DNA of 64,000 nucleotides, from assembly GCA_041662605.1 (NCBI GenBank), contig JBAZSD010000021.1, positions 9,032 to 73,031 on the forward strand. The letters are read 5' to 3'. The notes below the pieces were generated by a model. It was not told where the DNA came from and ran no database searches. It saw nothing but the letters and a program-made list of their open reading frames with translations. A program made the position numbers and the translations under genes. The stretch is from Desulfomonilaceae bacterium. Its GTDB lineage: Bacteria; Desulfobacterota; Desulfomonilia; Desulfomonilales; Desulfomonilaceae. Below, in pieces: positions 7,834 to 16,590 of the stretch; positions within the stretch are counted from its first letter, which is position 1; every line of letters starts with the position of its first letter.

Positions 7834-8013
7834 TCATAAGGTTTTCGCGTTCCAGTTTAACCAAACGACCGTAACGTTGACTTTTGCGTAGCCTCCAAAT
7901 CGATCTGATTCTCTCGCCAGCTTTGTGGCGGCACGTATCATATCCCTAGATCGGGCCGCCCAATAGTGCGTCCGGACTAGGATATTCAGCCGGGTTGCGA
8001 AGTCCGTTCCCAT
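7834..8013 (-). CDS. Possible small protein (59 aa) upstream of modA
   Basis: An ATG at 8013 opens a 59-residue frame ending at TGA 7836-7834, 51 bases upstream of modA on the same strand. The product (MGTDFATRLNILVRTHYWAA to WLNWNAKTL) has balanced composition and helix-like segments such as DMIRAATKLARESDRFGGY. I do not recognise a family, and the ribosome binding site is weak. It could be a leader gene of modABC, the tail of a decayed regulator, or chance. Confidence 0.25.
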   Translation of the reverse strand: MGTDFATRLNILVRTHYWAARSRDMIRAATKLARESDRFGGYAKVNVTVVWLNWNAKTL

Positions 8014-8165
8014 CTCAAATTAGATTGGTATTGATTAGTCAATACATGACTAGTATCACAAGATCATTAAAATCACAATTGGATACAACAAAGGCGACAA
8101 ATCAAAAAGGGCAGCGCAAACCACTCCTTTGTGTTGACCAAGCCACTTTTCTCGCGTAAATGAGA

Positions 8166-8194
8166 TTGACTTTTGCGCTTGCGCTTAGTAATTT
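8166..8194 (+). promoter_or_regulatory. Sigma-70 promoter of the fluoride-riboswitch operon
   Basis: TTGACT at 8166-8171 and TAATTT at 8189-8194 are separated by exactly 17 bp. Transcription would begin around 8201-8203, about ten bases before the riboswitch, which is the expected arrangement. Confidence 0.6.
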
Positions 8195-8213
8195 TTCTTC
8201 AGTTAAAGTAACT

Positions 8214-8261
8214 GGGGATGGAGTTCCCCCTACAAATGCCAAAAGGCTGATAACTCCTACC
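8214..8261 (+). ncRNA. Fluoride riboswitch (crcB motif)
   Basis: The sequence matches the conserved core of the fluoride riboswitch: GGGGATGGAGTTCCCC (8214-8229), a linker, then the second stem with AAAGGCTGATAACTCCTACC (8242-8261). The GATGG-GTTC and CTGAT-CTCCTACC blocks are the diagnostic parts of the crcB motif. Just downstream, CTCCTACCGTG (8254-8264) can pair with CACGGTGGGAG (8272-8282), overlapping the aptamer end, and this competes with the terminator at 8298. Fluoride binding is therefore predicted to raise expression of the genes from 8372 onward by transcription antitermination. Confidence 0.85.
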
Positions 8262-8297
8262 GTGTAAACTGCACGGTGGGAGATCGACTAATATATA

Positions 8298-8320
8298 ACC
8301 CACCGTCCGGTGGGTTTTTT
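8298..8320 (+). terminator. Rho-independent terminator, expression platform of the riboswitch
   Basis: ACCCACCG and CGGTGGGT form a perfect 8-bp stem with a two-base centre at 8298-8315, followed by a run of six T ending at 8320. It lies between the fluoride aptamer and the first gene, so it is a conditional terminator. Confidence 0.85.
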
Positions 8321-8371
8321 ATTTCCCCCCGCAATACAGGTTGTTTGCTGCAACAGTTATTGGAGGCTTTT

Positions 8372-9565
8372 ATGGAAAACGCTTGGTATGTGGCTACAAT
8401 TTGGATAGGTTTAGCGCTCGTAGCCAGTATTATTTCAATTCGGACCGCAATCTCTGTGGCGCTTGTAGAAATTTGTGTCGGGGTTGTGGGGGGTAACTTT
8501 CTTGGATTGGACCCACATTCGGAATGGATAAGTTTTCTAGCCGGGTTTGGGGCGATACTGTTGAGGTTTCTGGCAGGCGCGGAGATTGAACCGGATGTTC
8601 TCCGAAAATATGGAAAGGAAGCCCTCAGCATCGGGCTGATAGCTTTTTTCCTTCCCTTCCTGGGGACCATGGCATACGCCTATTATGTGGCCCATTGGGC
8701 CTTGCAGGCTTCCATGATTTGCGGGATTGCGCTGTCTACTACGTCAGTAGCAGTTGTCTACGCAGTCATGGTAGAGACGGGATTCAACGAAACTGAATTG
8801 GGCAAGCTGATTCTTGCCGCTTGCTTCGTAAATGATTTGGGTACGGTGGTGGCTCTTGGGGCGATATTCGCTAATTACAACTATTGGTTGATCGTTTTCG
8901 CCGTTGTAACGGCCGTGGTTATGTTTGTTACTCCGTGGTTCATCCGCTGGTTCCTGAAAATTTTCAATAACCATGTCAGTGAGCCTGGAATAAAGCTTAT
9001 ATTTGTATTGCTGTTTGGCCTTGGTTGGTTAGCTACACGAGCAAATAGCGAGGCGGTACTCCCCGCGTATTTGTTGGGACTGGTGGTCGCAAATATTTTT
9101 AAAGAAAATCGTGAAATGGTAAGGCACCTTCGAACCGCTACTTTTGCCCTTTTAACGCCGTTCTATTTTCTCAAGGCGGGGACCATAGTTTCTCTTCCCG
9201 CAATATATATGGGCTTTGGTCTGATAGTGGTTTTGCTTCTTGTGAAAATGGTGACGAAATTTATTGGTGTCTATCCTCTAACCAGGGTTTTCAACTTGAC
9301 CGGTAGGACAGGAATGTATACCACGCTGCTCATGAGCACCGGATTGACTTTCGGCAGTATTTCGGCGCTGTTTGGTTACACGCGGGGCATTATTACGCAG
9401 GACCAATATACGATCCTTGTCACTGTAGTTATCGGTAGCGCCGTCGTCCCTACTTTGATTGCGCAGTGGTTTTTTCAGCCCAAAGAACGGGACATGAACT
9501 TAACCGCTTCAGTAAAAACAGTCTGTAAGCCTGCAATAGAAATTTCCATGAGTGAGAAAGGATGA
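8372..9565 (+). CDS. CPA2-type cation/proton antiporter, fluoride-riboswitch controlled
   Basis: This 397-residue membrane protein has about 11-13 hydrophobic segments in the sodium/proton exchanger (Na_H_Exchanger, CPA2/Kef) pattern. Recognisable parts are LAGFGAILLRFLAGAEIEPD, ALSTTSVAVVYAVM, LAACFVNDLGTVVALG (the N-D pair expected in the ion site) and FLKAGTIV. No C-terminal TrkA-N nucleotide domain is attached, so it is the short form. The start at 8372 is fixed by GGAGG five bases upstream. It is the first gene behind the fluoride riboswitch and overlaps or abuts uspA. Antiporters are among the known fluoride-riboswitch targets; whether it exports fluoride itself or restores ion and proton balance is not shown. 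Confidence 0.85.
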   Translation: MENAWYVATIWIGLALVASIISIRTAISVALVEICVGVVGGNFLGLDPHSEWISFLAGFGAILLRFLAGAEIEPDVLRKYGKEALSIGLIAFFLPFLGTMAYAYYVAHWALQASMICGIALSTTSVAVVYAVMVETGFNETELGKLILAACFVNDLGTVVALGAIFANYNYWLIVFAVVTAVVMFVTPWFIRWFLKIFNNHVSEPGIKLIFVLLFGLGWLATRANSEAVLPAYLLGLVVANIFKENREMVRHLRTATFALLTPFYFLKAGTIVSLPAIYMGFGLIVVLLLVKMVTKFIGVYPLTRVFNLTGRTGMYTTLLMSTGLTFGSISALFGYTRGIITQDQYTILVTVVIGSAVVPTLIAQWFFQPKERDMNLTASVKTVCKPAIEISMSEKG

Positions 9566-9570
9566 CAACC

Positions 9571-9990
9571 ATGCTGAAAAAAATACTGGTCGGGCTCGAT
9601 GGGTCCAAAGGATCGTTCAAAGCGTTGGGCGAGGCGATGTTATTGGCGATACTTGCTGGAACTGAAGTCCACACTATATCCGTGGAGGAGGTTCCACGCT
9701 ACCCAGGGACAATAGATGAGGTTATAGCCGGAAAAGAGGCTGCGGATACCGTCTACGCTTCAGTGATAGAGAAGGCCCAATCGATGGCAAAAGACCAGGG
9801 GGTAACCCTAAAACCTTTTGTAATGATGGGACACGAGGTAAAAACCATCGTAGAATTCGTTTCTCAAAATCAGTACGACCTGCTTGTGATAGGTTTCATG
9901 GGACATTCCGCTCTCTATGATAGAGTGATGGGCGGTACCTGCCAGGCATTAGTGCGCCTTACTCCATGTCCTGTGCTGGTTGTAAAATGA
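9571..9990 (+). CDS. Universal stress protein (UspA family)
   Basis: This 139-residue single-domain protein starts with KKILVGLDGSKGSFKALGEA, the first strand and helix of the Usp fold, and ends with the ATP-loop motif GFMGHSALYDRVMGG followed by LVRLTPCPVLVVK. The G-x2-G-x9-G region implies nucleotide binding. It is cytoplasmic and probably responds to ionic or fluoride stress with its antiporter neighbour. The ATG at 9571 has AAAGGA eight bases upstream; the ATG at 9562 overlaps the antiporter stop and is an alternative. Usp genes are a known companion of fluoride riboswitches. Confidence 0.88.
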   Translation: MLKKILVGLDGSKGSFKALGEAMLLAILAGTEVHTISVEEVPRYPGTIDEVIAGKEAADTVYASVIEKAQSMAKDQGVTLKPFVMMGHEVKTIVEFVSQNQYDLLVIGFMGHSALYDRVMGGTCQALVRLTPCPVLVVK

Positions 9991-10079
9991 GATCATCTGA
10001 TAAAATTTAAGTTCATAGCCAGGTACAGGAACTGAACCTGAAGAGGGTTCAAGGTTTATTATACAATAGGAATTTCTCC

Positions 10080-11291
10080 GTGAAAAATCACTTCAACAAT
10101 ATTAGAGAAGCCTGTGATCTTTCAAAGTTAACAGCGACCAAATTTGTGGTCTTGGTCGGCATCGTGAGTTTGTTTTCAGACATGACATACGAGGGGGCCC
10201 GAAGCGTCACCGGTCCGTTTTTAGCGGTATTGGGAGCAAGTGGGACAGTAGTAGGCATTGTCGCCGGTCTTGGTGAATTTGTCGGATACGCTTTACGCCT
10301 TGCTTCAGGATATTGGGCCGACAAGTCACAAAGGTATTGGACCATTGTGTTCCTGGGCTATGCAATGAATTTACTCGCAGTTCCTCTCCTGGCCCTTGCC
10401 GGTCATTGGGAAATCGCCGCTATTCTCATGGTAGTCGAAAGAATGGGTAAAGCAATAAGGACACCAGCCCGCGACGTTATGCTTGCCTGCGCTTCAGATC
10501 AGATCGGGCGTGGATGGGGATTCGGGTTACATGAGGCGTTAGATCAGATTGGCGCTATTCTGGGGCCACTGGTAGTTGCTGCAGTCTTTAGTTTTAAAGG
10601 AACGTATCAGACGGGATTTGCTTTTCTTCTGATTCCGGCCCTGATCGCTCTTACTGTTTTATTTACAGCGTCGCGGCTTTATCCAAGGCCTCAGGACTTG
10701 GCTTCAGCTACCGTCCAGATTGAAACTAAGGGATTTCCAAAAGCATTTTGGATATACATCGTGGCAATTGGTTGTATTGCGGCAGGATTTGCGGATTTTC
10801 CTCTCGTGGCTTATCACTTTAAAAAGGTCGCGTCGGTCCCTGAAGAATGGATTCCCCTTTTCTACGCCATAGCAATGGGGGTTGACGCATTAGCCGCACT
10901 AGTTTTCGGTCGTCTTTTCGATAGGCTTGGTTTTTCGGTCCTAGTGTTTTCCGTAATCCTTTCGGCGCTGTTCGCTCCCCTGGTTTTCCTCGGGGGGTTC
11001 TACTGGGCTCTAGCTGGAATGGCTCTATGGGGCGTGGGCATGGGAGCGCAGGAATCGATTATTCGAGCGGCTATCGCCGACCTTGTCCCTACAAATAGAT
11101 TGGGATTTGCATATGGGTTGTTTAATACCTGCTACGGTTTATTCTGGTTCGCCGGCAGCGCTTTGATGGGTGTGCTCTACGACACGTCTTTGAATGCGCT
11201 CATCATTTTCTCAGTCGCGATACAGATAATATCCATCCCATTGATCGTTATGGCTAGTAAGAGCTTAACAAGACATGGAATCCAAGCATGA
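10080..11291 (+). CDS. MFS transporter, third gene of fluoride-riboswitch operon
   Basis: This 403-residue protein has 11-12 hydrophobic segments of the major facilitator type. The loop 2-3 signature appears as GYALRLASGYWADKSQRYW, and a second-half loop as FGRLFDRLGFSV. VERMGKAIRTPARDVML resembles the MFS subfamily found near stress genes in deltaproteobacteria and archaea. It starts at GTG 10080 after an AGGA site. The gap from uspA is 89 bp with no terminator seen, so it probably shares the riboswitch-controlled transcript. The substrate is unknown. Confidence 0.78.
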   Translation: MKNHFNNIREACDLSKLTATKFVVLVGIVSLFSDMTYEGARSVTGPFLAVLGASGTVVGIVAGLGEFVGYALRLASGYWADKSQRYWTIVFLGYAMNLLAVPLLALAGHWEIAAILMVVERMGKAIRTPARDVMLACASDQIGRGWGFGLHEALDQIGAILGPLVVAAVFSFKGTYQTGFAFLLIPALIALTVLFTASRLYPRPQDLASATVQIETKGFPKAFWIYIVAIGCIAAGFADFPLVAYHFKKVASVPEEWIPLFYAIAMGVDALAALVFGRLFDRLGFSVLVFSVILSALFAPLVFLGGFYWALAGMALWGVGMGAQESIIRAAIADLVPTNRLGFAYGLFNTCYGLFWFAGSALMGVLYDTSLNALIIFSVAIQIISIPLIVMASKSLTRHGIQA

Positions 11292-11400
11292 TTACAATGT
11301 GGTAACTGTTGCAAAGTGACCAAACATTTGATGTTGTTATCTCCAGCGGGGTCTTCAACCTCATACCTGAGAAAACGAAGGCTCTCTTGATCAAGAAACG
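11292..11400 (+). pseudogene. Possible YkgJ-type cysteine-cluster protein remnant
   Basis: Just after the MFS stop one frame reads LQCGNCCKVTKHLMLLSPA, which resembles the N-terminal CxxCGxCC motif of YkgJ/Fe-S oxidoreductase-like proteins. The frame then shifts: the continuation NLIPEKTKALLIKKRSI appears in another frame and ends at a stop. No start codon or full domain is present. The stretch 11400-11570 shows nothing else I can support. Confidence 0.25.
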
Positions 11401-11570
11401 AAGCATTTGATCGCCTTGGGAGCATCTCTGGCTTCAGGCTGTGAACCTTGAACCCGCTATTGCCTTGCCGTTGCGAGGCAAAATGGCGCAACTAAGATTC
11501 AAATTCTTCATCAAAATTGCTTGGCATCCAACACAGTTGGCTCAGTCCAACACCTAAAAAGGAAAATGCA

Positions 11571-11885
11571 ATGGCAGACGTCAAAATCAATCGGCAACAA
11601 TGGGATGCTCTTTCTGAGGAAGATCAGAAGACCATCACCAAAGGACTGCGGGCAAGCGGGGCGCTGAGAATCGGTGATCACATAGTTGGCGACCCAAGTC
11701 TTCCTCCCTTTGATGAAAAAACTCATTTTCAACCAACGGATATTCTCAAGGATTTTTGCAACCTAGCCTGCGACGTAGCCGCTAAAAACGCAGAAGCATG
11801 GTGTTACGCTAATGCGGGGGATGCGTTGCCAGTTTGTTTGGCTGCCGCTGAAGCTGCTCGTCAACTGTGCCGGGACAGGTGTTAG
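11571..11885 (+). CDS. Small protein with mirror-symmetric six-cysteine helical tail
   Basis: The 104-residue product starts at the ATG at 11571, preceded by AAAGGAAAA. The N-terminal half (residues 1-60) is acidic and amphipathic (INRQQWDALSEEDQKTITKG). The C-terminal part is alanine-rich and helical and carries all six cysteines at 63, 67, 78, 89, 100 and 104. The spacings are 4-11-11-11-4, an exact mirror. Cys63/104, 67/100 and 78/89 would face each other if the segment folds as a helical hairpin around residues 79-88. No signal peptide is visible. I do not recognise the family. It converges with an ABC exporter gene ending 92 bp downstream on the other strand. It might be a disulfide-laddered or metal-binding helical hairpin; a modified-peptide precursor is a weaker alternative. 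Confidence 0.72.
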   Translation: MADVKINRQQWDALSEEDQKTITKGLRASGALRIGDHIVGDPSLPPFDEKTHFQPTDILKDFCNLACDVAAKNAEAWCYANAGDALPVCLAAAEAARQLCRDRC

Positions 11886-11977
11886 AGTTTGACAGTATCA
11901 GTGCTCAAGGTGGCGTGCTTTTCACAGCTCGCCCCTTGAACAATCACGGGGGCGCAAATTATCTGACAAGCTTTGCT

Positions 11978-13723
11978 CTAGTAGTATTCCGGTTGCTCCA
12001 GGCCGCGGCCTCCTTCGATTACCACGACCCTATCCGAGCATTCTACTACCGACTTCCGGTGTGAGATGAATACCACTGTCATCTTTCCCCGTAAGTCTTG
12101 CATGGCCTGGATGATCCGTTGCTCATTTTTTGCGTCCAGATTGCTAGTCGCTTCGTCCAGCAGAAGCAAAGTGGGCTTGCGCAATAGCGCTCTTGCCAGA
12201 GAGATTCTCTGCCGCTGCCCTCCGGAGAGCCTCACCCCGCGATCCCCCACGATTGTCATAAGCCCCTCGGGGAATGCTTTGACAAAGTCTGCTGCCGAGG
12301 CCATTGTCAGAGCGTTCCAGATATCTTCTTCTGAACTCTCGGGCGAGGCCCATCGCATGTTCTCCTTCAACGTCTCATGGAACAACAGGCTCTCCTGAGG
12401 AACATAGCCTACCGATTTGCGCCAGGAATGCAAAACGCTGCCCTCAAGTGGCTTGCCGTCGATAAGGACCTGACCAATATCGGGAGTCAACAAGCCGATC
12501 AGCAGGTCCGCAAACGTGCTCTTGCCACCACCAGACGGCCCAAGAATGACCGTCGTCTCTCGGGCTTGAATAAACAGATCAATATGGTCAAGAACAAAGT
12601 TTCCGTCTTCCTTGTCATATTTAAAAGATACGTCTCGAAACTCTACGGCGTTTTCGAGTTCTATCGGGTTCACAGGACCGTATATCTGCGGTTCCTCGGC
12701 TGCATGAAACGTGTTGGCCATGTCCAGCGCCGCTTTGTACGCTGGCAACATATTCAGCGTCCCTTGCCATGTCCGCTGCATCCACGAGAACATGGGCACA
12801 AGGCTGGCAAAGAGGAAAAGCATGATCAGGAGTCTGGACACCGGGATTTGAAGTATTTGAACTCCCACAAGAAAAAATACGCTCACTACAACGACTCCAC
12901 CAATTTCGTAATACATCCCAGTAGAAGAGAGAATCCCTGCAAACCGATTGGCCTGTTGCTCAAGCTTTCCGCTCAATGCGCAGAAACTCCGAATGTGCCT
13001 ATCTTCCGCTCCAAAACTCTTGGCAACCTTCATTCCAGACAGATGGTCCATTAAAACGCCAAATAAGGAGGCCATGGTCTGACGCCATTCCTCACCAAGC
13101 TCATAAGACCTGCGGTTGAGCGGCCTGAGAACCAGAATCAATAATCCAGAACTGACAATCGCCACGCAAGTGAGAGGAAAAGACAACATCATGGCTAGGC
13201 CAATATGCACAAAAACAACGAATACCGAGCTGATCAGCGCAAAAAGCCCGTACGTTCCGTTATCTATGGTCGCGAGATTTGATGTCATAACATGATTGAT
13301 GTCCGATCCTCTTATTTGAATGAAACGGAGCCATTGAACCCGCGCCATGGATCTAAACAGATCATCACGGAGCTTGCGAGTGAATGCATGAGCCAGCTTT
13401 GAATTGAGTATGGTGGACCATCTTTGTATCACGGCGTATAAGGAGACGATGATGACATACATGGCCAACACCATAGTCAAGCTGAGTGGAAGACCTGTGA
13501 AGCGCCATATCTTGCCGATTATAGCGACAATACCTTCAGGAGCGGAATCGCCGATTCCGATCAATTGCAGGAATGGGATCAGCATCAGCAGTCCGATCCC
13601 CTGTGTGAGCCCCATACCGATCAAAACCGCGATGGCAAAGTAGGCTCTTTTCCCCGCTTGGTGGAACAACTCTCTCAGGTATTCAAGGAATAACTTGTTT
13701 TTTGGGGATAGATCAAACATCAT
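11978..13723 (-). CDS. ABC exporter (fused permease and ATPase half-transporter)
   Basis: This 581-residue protein has an N-terminal six-helix exporter domain (about residues 20-320) and a C-terminal ABC ATPase. Walker A is GPSGGGKST, the Q-loop lies in VGYVPQESLLFHETL, the signature is LSGGQRQRISLARALL, and Walker B LLLLDEATSNLD is followed by a switch His in ISHRKS. This is the MsbA/multidrug exporter architecture, acting as a homodimer in the inner membrane. No peptidase C39 domain is present. It is followed upstream by a DUF6790 gene on the same strand 35 bp away, so they may be co-transcribed. The substrate is unknown; lipid, drug or peptide are all possible. Confidence 0.88.
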   Translation of the reverse strand: MMFDLSPKNKLFLEYLRELFHQAGKRAYFAIAVLIGMGLTQGIGLLMLIPFLQLIGIGDSAPEGIVAIIGKIWRFTGLPLSLTMVLAMYVIIVSLYAVIQRWSTILNSKLAHAFTRKLRDDLFRSMARVQWLRFIQIRGSDINHVMTSNLATIDNGTYGLFALISSVFVVFVHIGLAMMLSFPLTCVAIVSSGLLILVLRPLNRRSYELGEEWRQTMASLFGVLMDHLSGMKVAKSFGAEDRHIRSFCALSGKLEQQANRFAGILSSTGMYYEIGGVVVVSVFFLVGVQILQIPVSRLLIMLFLFASLVPMFSWMQRTWQGTLNMLPAYKAALDMANTFHAAEEPQIYGPVNPIELENAVEFRDVSFKYDKEDGNFVLDHIDLFIQARETTVILGPSGGGKSTFADLLIGLLTPDIGQVLIDGKPLEGSVLHSWRKSVGYVPQESLLFHETLKENMRWASPESSEEDIWNALTMASAADFVKAFPEGLMTIVGDRGVRLSGGQRQRISLARALLRKPTLLLLDEATSNLDAKNEQRIIQAMQDLRGKMTVVFISHRKSVVECSDRVVVIEGGRGLEQPEYY

Positions 13724-13758
13724 TTTTCTAACGGAGAACAGAATGCTTGTCCATAACC

Positions 13759-14301
13759 TTATGAAGCTCCTCCAGCGCTGGGAGCCACTCTGCGTCGAGG
13801 ATCACTCTCAGGATCGTCTCTCTCCCCAAACCTGTAACGCAGGAACAGCAGGACCAGTATTGCAATGGGAACAGCCAGATCGCCTATCCAAAGAACTGGC
13901 CCAGCATTGTATACTGCCAGGTTCCCGTGTGTACTAATGTCCCATAGATGCCCGAAAGCGCATCCTAGCAGAAAGACTGCGCTGCCTATGCCTGTCGCCG
14001 TCCAAAACCCCTGTCTTAACCAAATACAGAGCACACCGCAAACTCCCCAGCTCAGGTCGGCAAGAGCTACCTCAAACTGAAAGGGGCTTCCAGGCTGCCA
14101 ACCGATCTTGCGGGCTATCTCATCGGCCATAAATGTGTGTCCGTACCACGCCAATAGAAGGCCAACGCCGATGTTTATAACGAGCAGATACAGAAGGAGG
14201 AGTTCAACGGTTCTGGCTCTTGTACGGGGTTCCCTTCCCAGGAATAGGTGAACGGCAAAACCAATGAGTGACGCTAACAAGAAAATGACCGCCAGCATCA
14301 T
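13759..14301 (-). CDS. DUF6790 family integral membrane protein
   Basis: This 180-residue protein has about five hydrophobic helices. The family pattern is visible as IGWQPGSPFQFEVALADLSWG, then CAFGHLWDISTHGNLAVYNAG and a final helix before a charged tail (RYRFGERDDPESDPRRR). Its function is unknown. It lies upstream of the ABC exporter on the same strand with a 35-bp gap. Confidence 0.7.
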   Translation of the reverse strand: MMLAVIFLLASLIGFAVHLFLGREPRTRARTVELLLLYLLVINIGVGLLLAWYGHTFMADEIARKIGWQPGSPFQFEVALADLSWGVCGVLCIWLRQGFWTATGIGSAVFLLGCAFGHLWDISTHGNLAVYNAGPVLWIGDLAVPIAILVLLFLRYRFGERDDPESDPRRRVAPSAGGAS

Positions 14302-14725
14302 TACCTCCTGTGGGTCTATAGAACAATCAGATCTCTTCAGTTAACATTCATATCATATCCCCTCATACTCACTGACATAAATTTAAGGGATGTTTTCCAA
14401 GGCACAAGGATCAGCTTCAGATAGTGGGGGTATAATGTTTCCGGCCCAATTGTCCCCGTTTCCTGCAAACAAATCACTTTTTTCAAGAGTCTCGTCATCA
14501 ATCCTTTACTTTCCAATCTTTCCACACCTTACCTACTGAATCAGGACTGGGCTTGGGGGTCGGTTCACTCATTCACGAAACTCCTCTCTGATGCCTTTCT
14601 ATAGGCGTCTGAAAAAAATTTATCCCCGTTCATAAATGCATCACCCCCTTATTAGTCTTCCTTCCAGCCCGTCAAATTACAAAGTGATTGGGTTCATATA
14701 CCCCAAAGTCTTTCCATTACGATAA
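14302..14725. other. Intergenic region with no convincing gene
   Basis: This stretch lies between the DUF6790 gene and the 3' end of the diheme cytochrome gene, both on the minus strand. It holds one weak minus-strand frame (14498 or GTG 14525 down to 14337; about 53-62 residues, MTRLLKKVICLQETGTIG onward) of unknown type. It also has a short GCCT/AGGC hairpin near 14602-14615 followed by an A/T-rich run. I see no strong terminator, RNA gene or repeat. It probably contains the promoter of the DUF6790-exporter unit. Confidence 0.3.
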
Positions 14726-16129
14726 TCAGAGGGCACGCATGAACTCTACCAAGTCTGCCTTCTCCTGGGACGTCAGATTAAGTTGCTGAATCATGTTGAA
14801 AAATTCTACTGTGTCCTCCAAAGTGAGTAAGCGCCCGTCGTGTAGATACGGTGGTGATTCCTTGATACCCCTGAGAGGAAATGTCTTTATGGGACCATCG
14901 GCAGAAGCCATTCTCCCGTTGATCATTCGCGGTTTGTAAAAGCGCTCGGTTTTTAAATTATGCATTAGATTGTCGGTATAATAAGGCGCTGGGTGACAAA
15001 CAGCGCATTTGGCTTTTCCGAAAAATAGCTCCTGTCCACGCAGTTCTGATTCAGTTGACTTTTTCGGATCAAGTTTTCCATAGATATCAAGTTTTGGAGC
15101 CGGTGGAAAATCCATTATTTCTTGAACTTCCGCCATGAAGTGAACCTGGCTGCCTCGTTCCAGAATATTTACGCCCTTTTTCGTCGCTATCACTGGATCT
15201 CCATCAAAATAGGCGGCACGCTGCTCAAATTCCGTAAAGTCTTCAATGCTCTTCAACGCCCTTTGAGATCCGAACAACCGCTGAATATTGACGCCCCGGA
15301 GGCTAGGAGTATCAAGTCGGTGGCGATACTCTTGCGGTCGCATGTCTCCAACAAGATGCGTAGCGCCGTTTGTATGACCGTTGATATGGCAGTCAAAACA
15401 CGTCACCCCACGACTGGGACGCTCTGAACGGCGGTCGTCCGTCTGGTTGAACTGCTGCTGGGGAAAAGGGGTTACTAGAAGGCGAAGACCTTCAAGCTGT
15501 TTCGGGTTGAGAATGCCGTTGAACAGTTCAAAGTAGTTTTCTATCGTTACTACTTTACCTTGGGATACATCCCCTAGATCTGGGCGTGTAGTCAAGTAGA
15601 TGGCAGGAGGTAATTCCGGCATGAATTGCTCTGGAATGTCGAAATCCAGGTCAAAGCGGGTTAAGTCCCTGCCTTCCTGTTTCTTGATCTCCTCGATAAG
15701 AATCTTGGGAAATAACATTCCGCCTTCGGGTTGGTTTGGATGAGGAAGTGGGAAAAAGCCGGCAGGAAAGATGTCTTTATCACGGATTTCTTCAGGAGTC
15801 ATGTTGGCAAGCTTTTCCCAGGTCACGCCTTGAGGCAGTTTAACCCTAACGCCCTCTTGAATCGGCTTTCCACGGGACATCGAAATAGACTTTGAGGGGC
15901 TGTTTTTAAGATCATAGCGGGTGTTGAGGAGGTCCAACTGTCGTTTCATGATCTCAGGTTTGGCGGCTGTCATTCGAGTCATGATCGTGTTGAACGGTTC
16001 AGTAATTACCACCGGTAAATAGCTTTGCGGCTTCATGGTCGACTCGGCGTAGGCCAGAACTGAAGCCATAAAGAGTGAGCAGACAATCATCCAGGTTACA
16101 AAGGAAATTTTCGTGGACCATGTTTTCAT
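14726..16129 (-). CDS. Secreted diheme cytochrome c, cytochrome c peroxidase-like
   Basis: The product of about 467 residues begins with a signal peptide (VTWMIVCSLFMASVLAYA). It has two c-type heme sites: CFDCH in the first half, and CAVCH near the C-terminus followed by the MauG/CcpA-type region TFPLRGIKESPPYLHDGRLLTLEDTVEFF. That second block is typical of bacterial diheme peroxidase family proteins. It acts outside the cytoplasmic membrane, probably reducing peroxide or passing electrons. The N-terminal half is long and not typical of CcpA, so the exact activity is uncertain. The start at 16129 follows AAAGGAGG. The upstream Fur-type box and the nearby perR support peroxide or iron control. 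Confidence 0.75.
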   Translation of the reverse strand: MKTWSTKISFVTWMIVCSLFMASVLAYAESTMKPQSYLPVVITEPFNTIMTRMTAAKPEIMKRQLDLLNTRYDLKNSPSKSISMSRGKPIQEGVRVKLPQGVTWEKLANMTPEEIRDKDIFPAGFFPLPHPNQPEGGMLFPKILIEEIKKQEGRDLTRFDLDFDIPEQFMPELPPAIYLTTRPDLGDVSQGKVVTIENYFELFNGILNPKQLEGLRLLVTPFPQQQFNQTDDRRSERPSRGVTCFDCHINGHTNGATHLVGDMRPQEYRHRLDTPSLRGVNIQRLFGSQRALKSIEDFTEFEQRAAYFDGDPVIATKKGVNILERGSQVHFMAEVQEIMDFPPAPKLDIYGKLDPKKSTESELRGQELFFGKAKCAVCHPAPYYTDNLMHNLKTERFYKPRMINGRMASADGPIKTFPLRGIKESPPYLHDGRLLTLEDTVEFFNMIQQLNLTSQEKADLVEFMRAL

Positions 16130-16407
16130 CGATTTGTTCCTCCTTTTCAATAGCGAACATATGGTAGCCTAAACATGGGGGAATTAACTATTCTGGATCA
16201 TCCCCGGCTGTTATCCCGCGGTAGTTTTGCAATAACCCCCCGGGACATTGCCGCTAGGGGTTCCACCGGAAAATCAGGTTTGGCGGAGAAGGGATGGATT
16301 CAGGACCGCCAAAAGCTGTAGTAAGGGTCGTTTTTTTTGTTCCGGCTAAATCTCCTCCTTTCTTGTTGAGTATTCTTGTCTTCCCCCCAGATCGTAGATT
16401 ATCCTAT

Positions 16408-16426
16408 GTAGTAATCATTATCATGG
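16408..16426. promoter_or_regulatory. Fur/PerR-like box between perR and the diheme peroxidase gene
   Basis: On the minus strand the sequence ATGATAATGATTACTAC (16424-16408) contains GATAATGAT, the half-site of the Fur consensus, with a weaker second half. It lies about 280 bp upstream of the diheme cytochrome start and beyond the end of perR. The rest of 16130-16590 contains no gene I can support. Regulation by PerR or Fur is inferred. Confidence 0.35.
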
Positions 16427-16590
16427 CTACAAGTTATCTCATGGGAAATTGAGCGTCAAGCCCAATCATCGAGATCTTATTCCAAAAAAATCAAAACGTG
16501 CAGAGATCAGCCTAAGTAAAGGGTTATAGTAAGTTATGGTCGATCTGAATATCGGACGACCGGGGTTTGGGCGCCGGACGTTGAAACAAC

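Noticed and set aside
7877..8177. Repeated 12-mer TTGACTTTTGCG at 7877-7888 and 8166-8177
   Set aside because: The second copy is part of a good promoter; the first has no matching -10 at the right spacing and lies in a possible small reading frame. Probably chance.
12377..13054. 225-residue plus-strand frame opposite the ABC exporter
   Set aside because: It is antisense to the conserved exporter, including its ATPase signature, and has no recognisable motif.
11571..13723. Cysteine-rich small protein plus ABC exporter as a bacteriocin locus
   Set aside because: The exporter lacks a peptidase domain, the small gene has no GG leader, the genes converge, and no modification enzyme is near. Kept only as a weak alternative.
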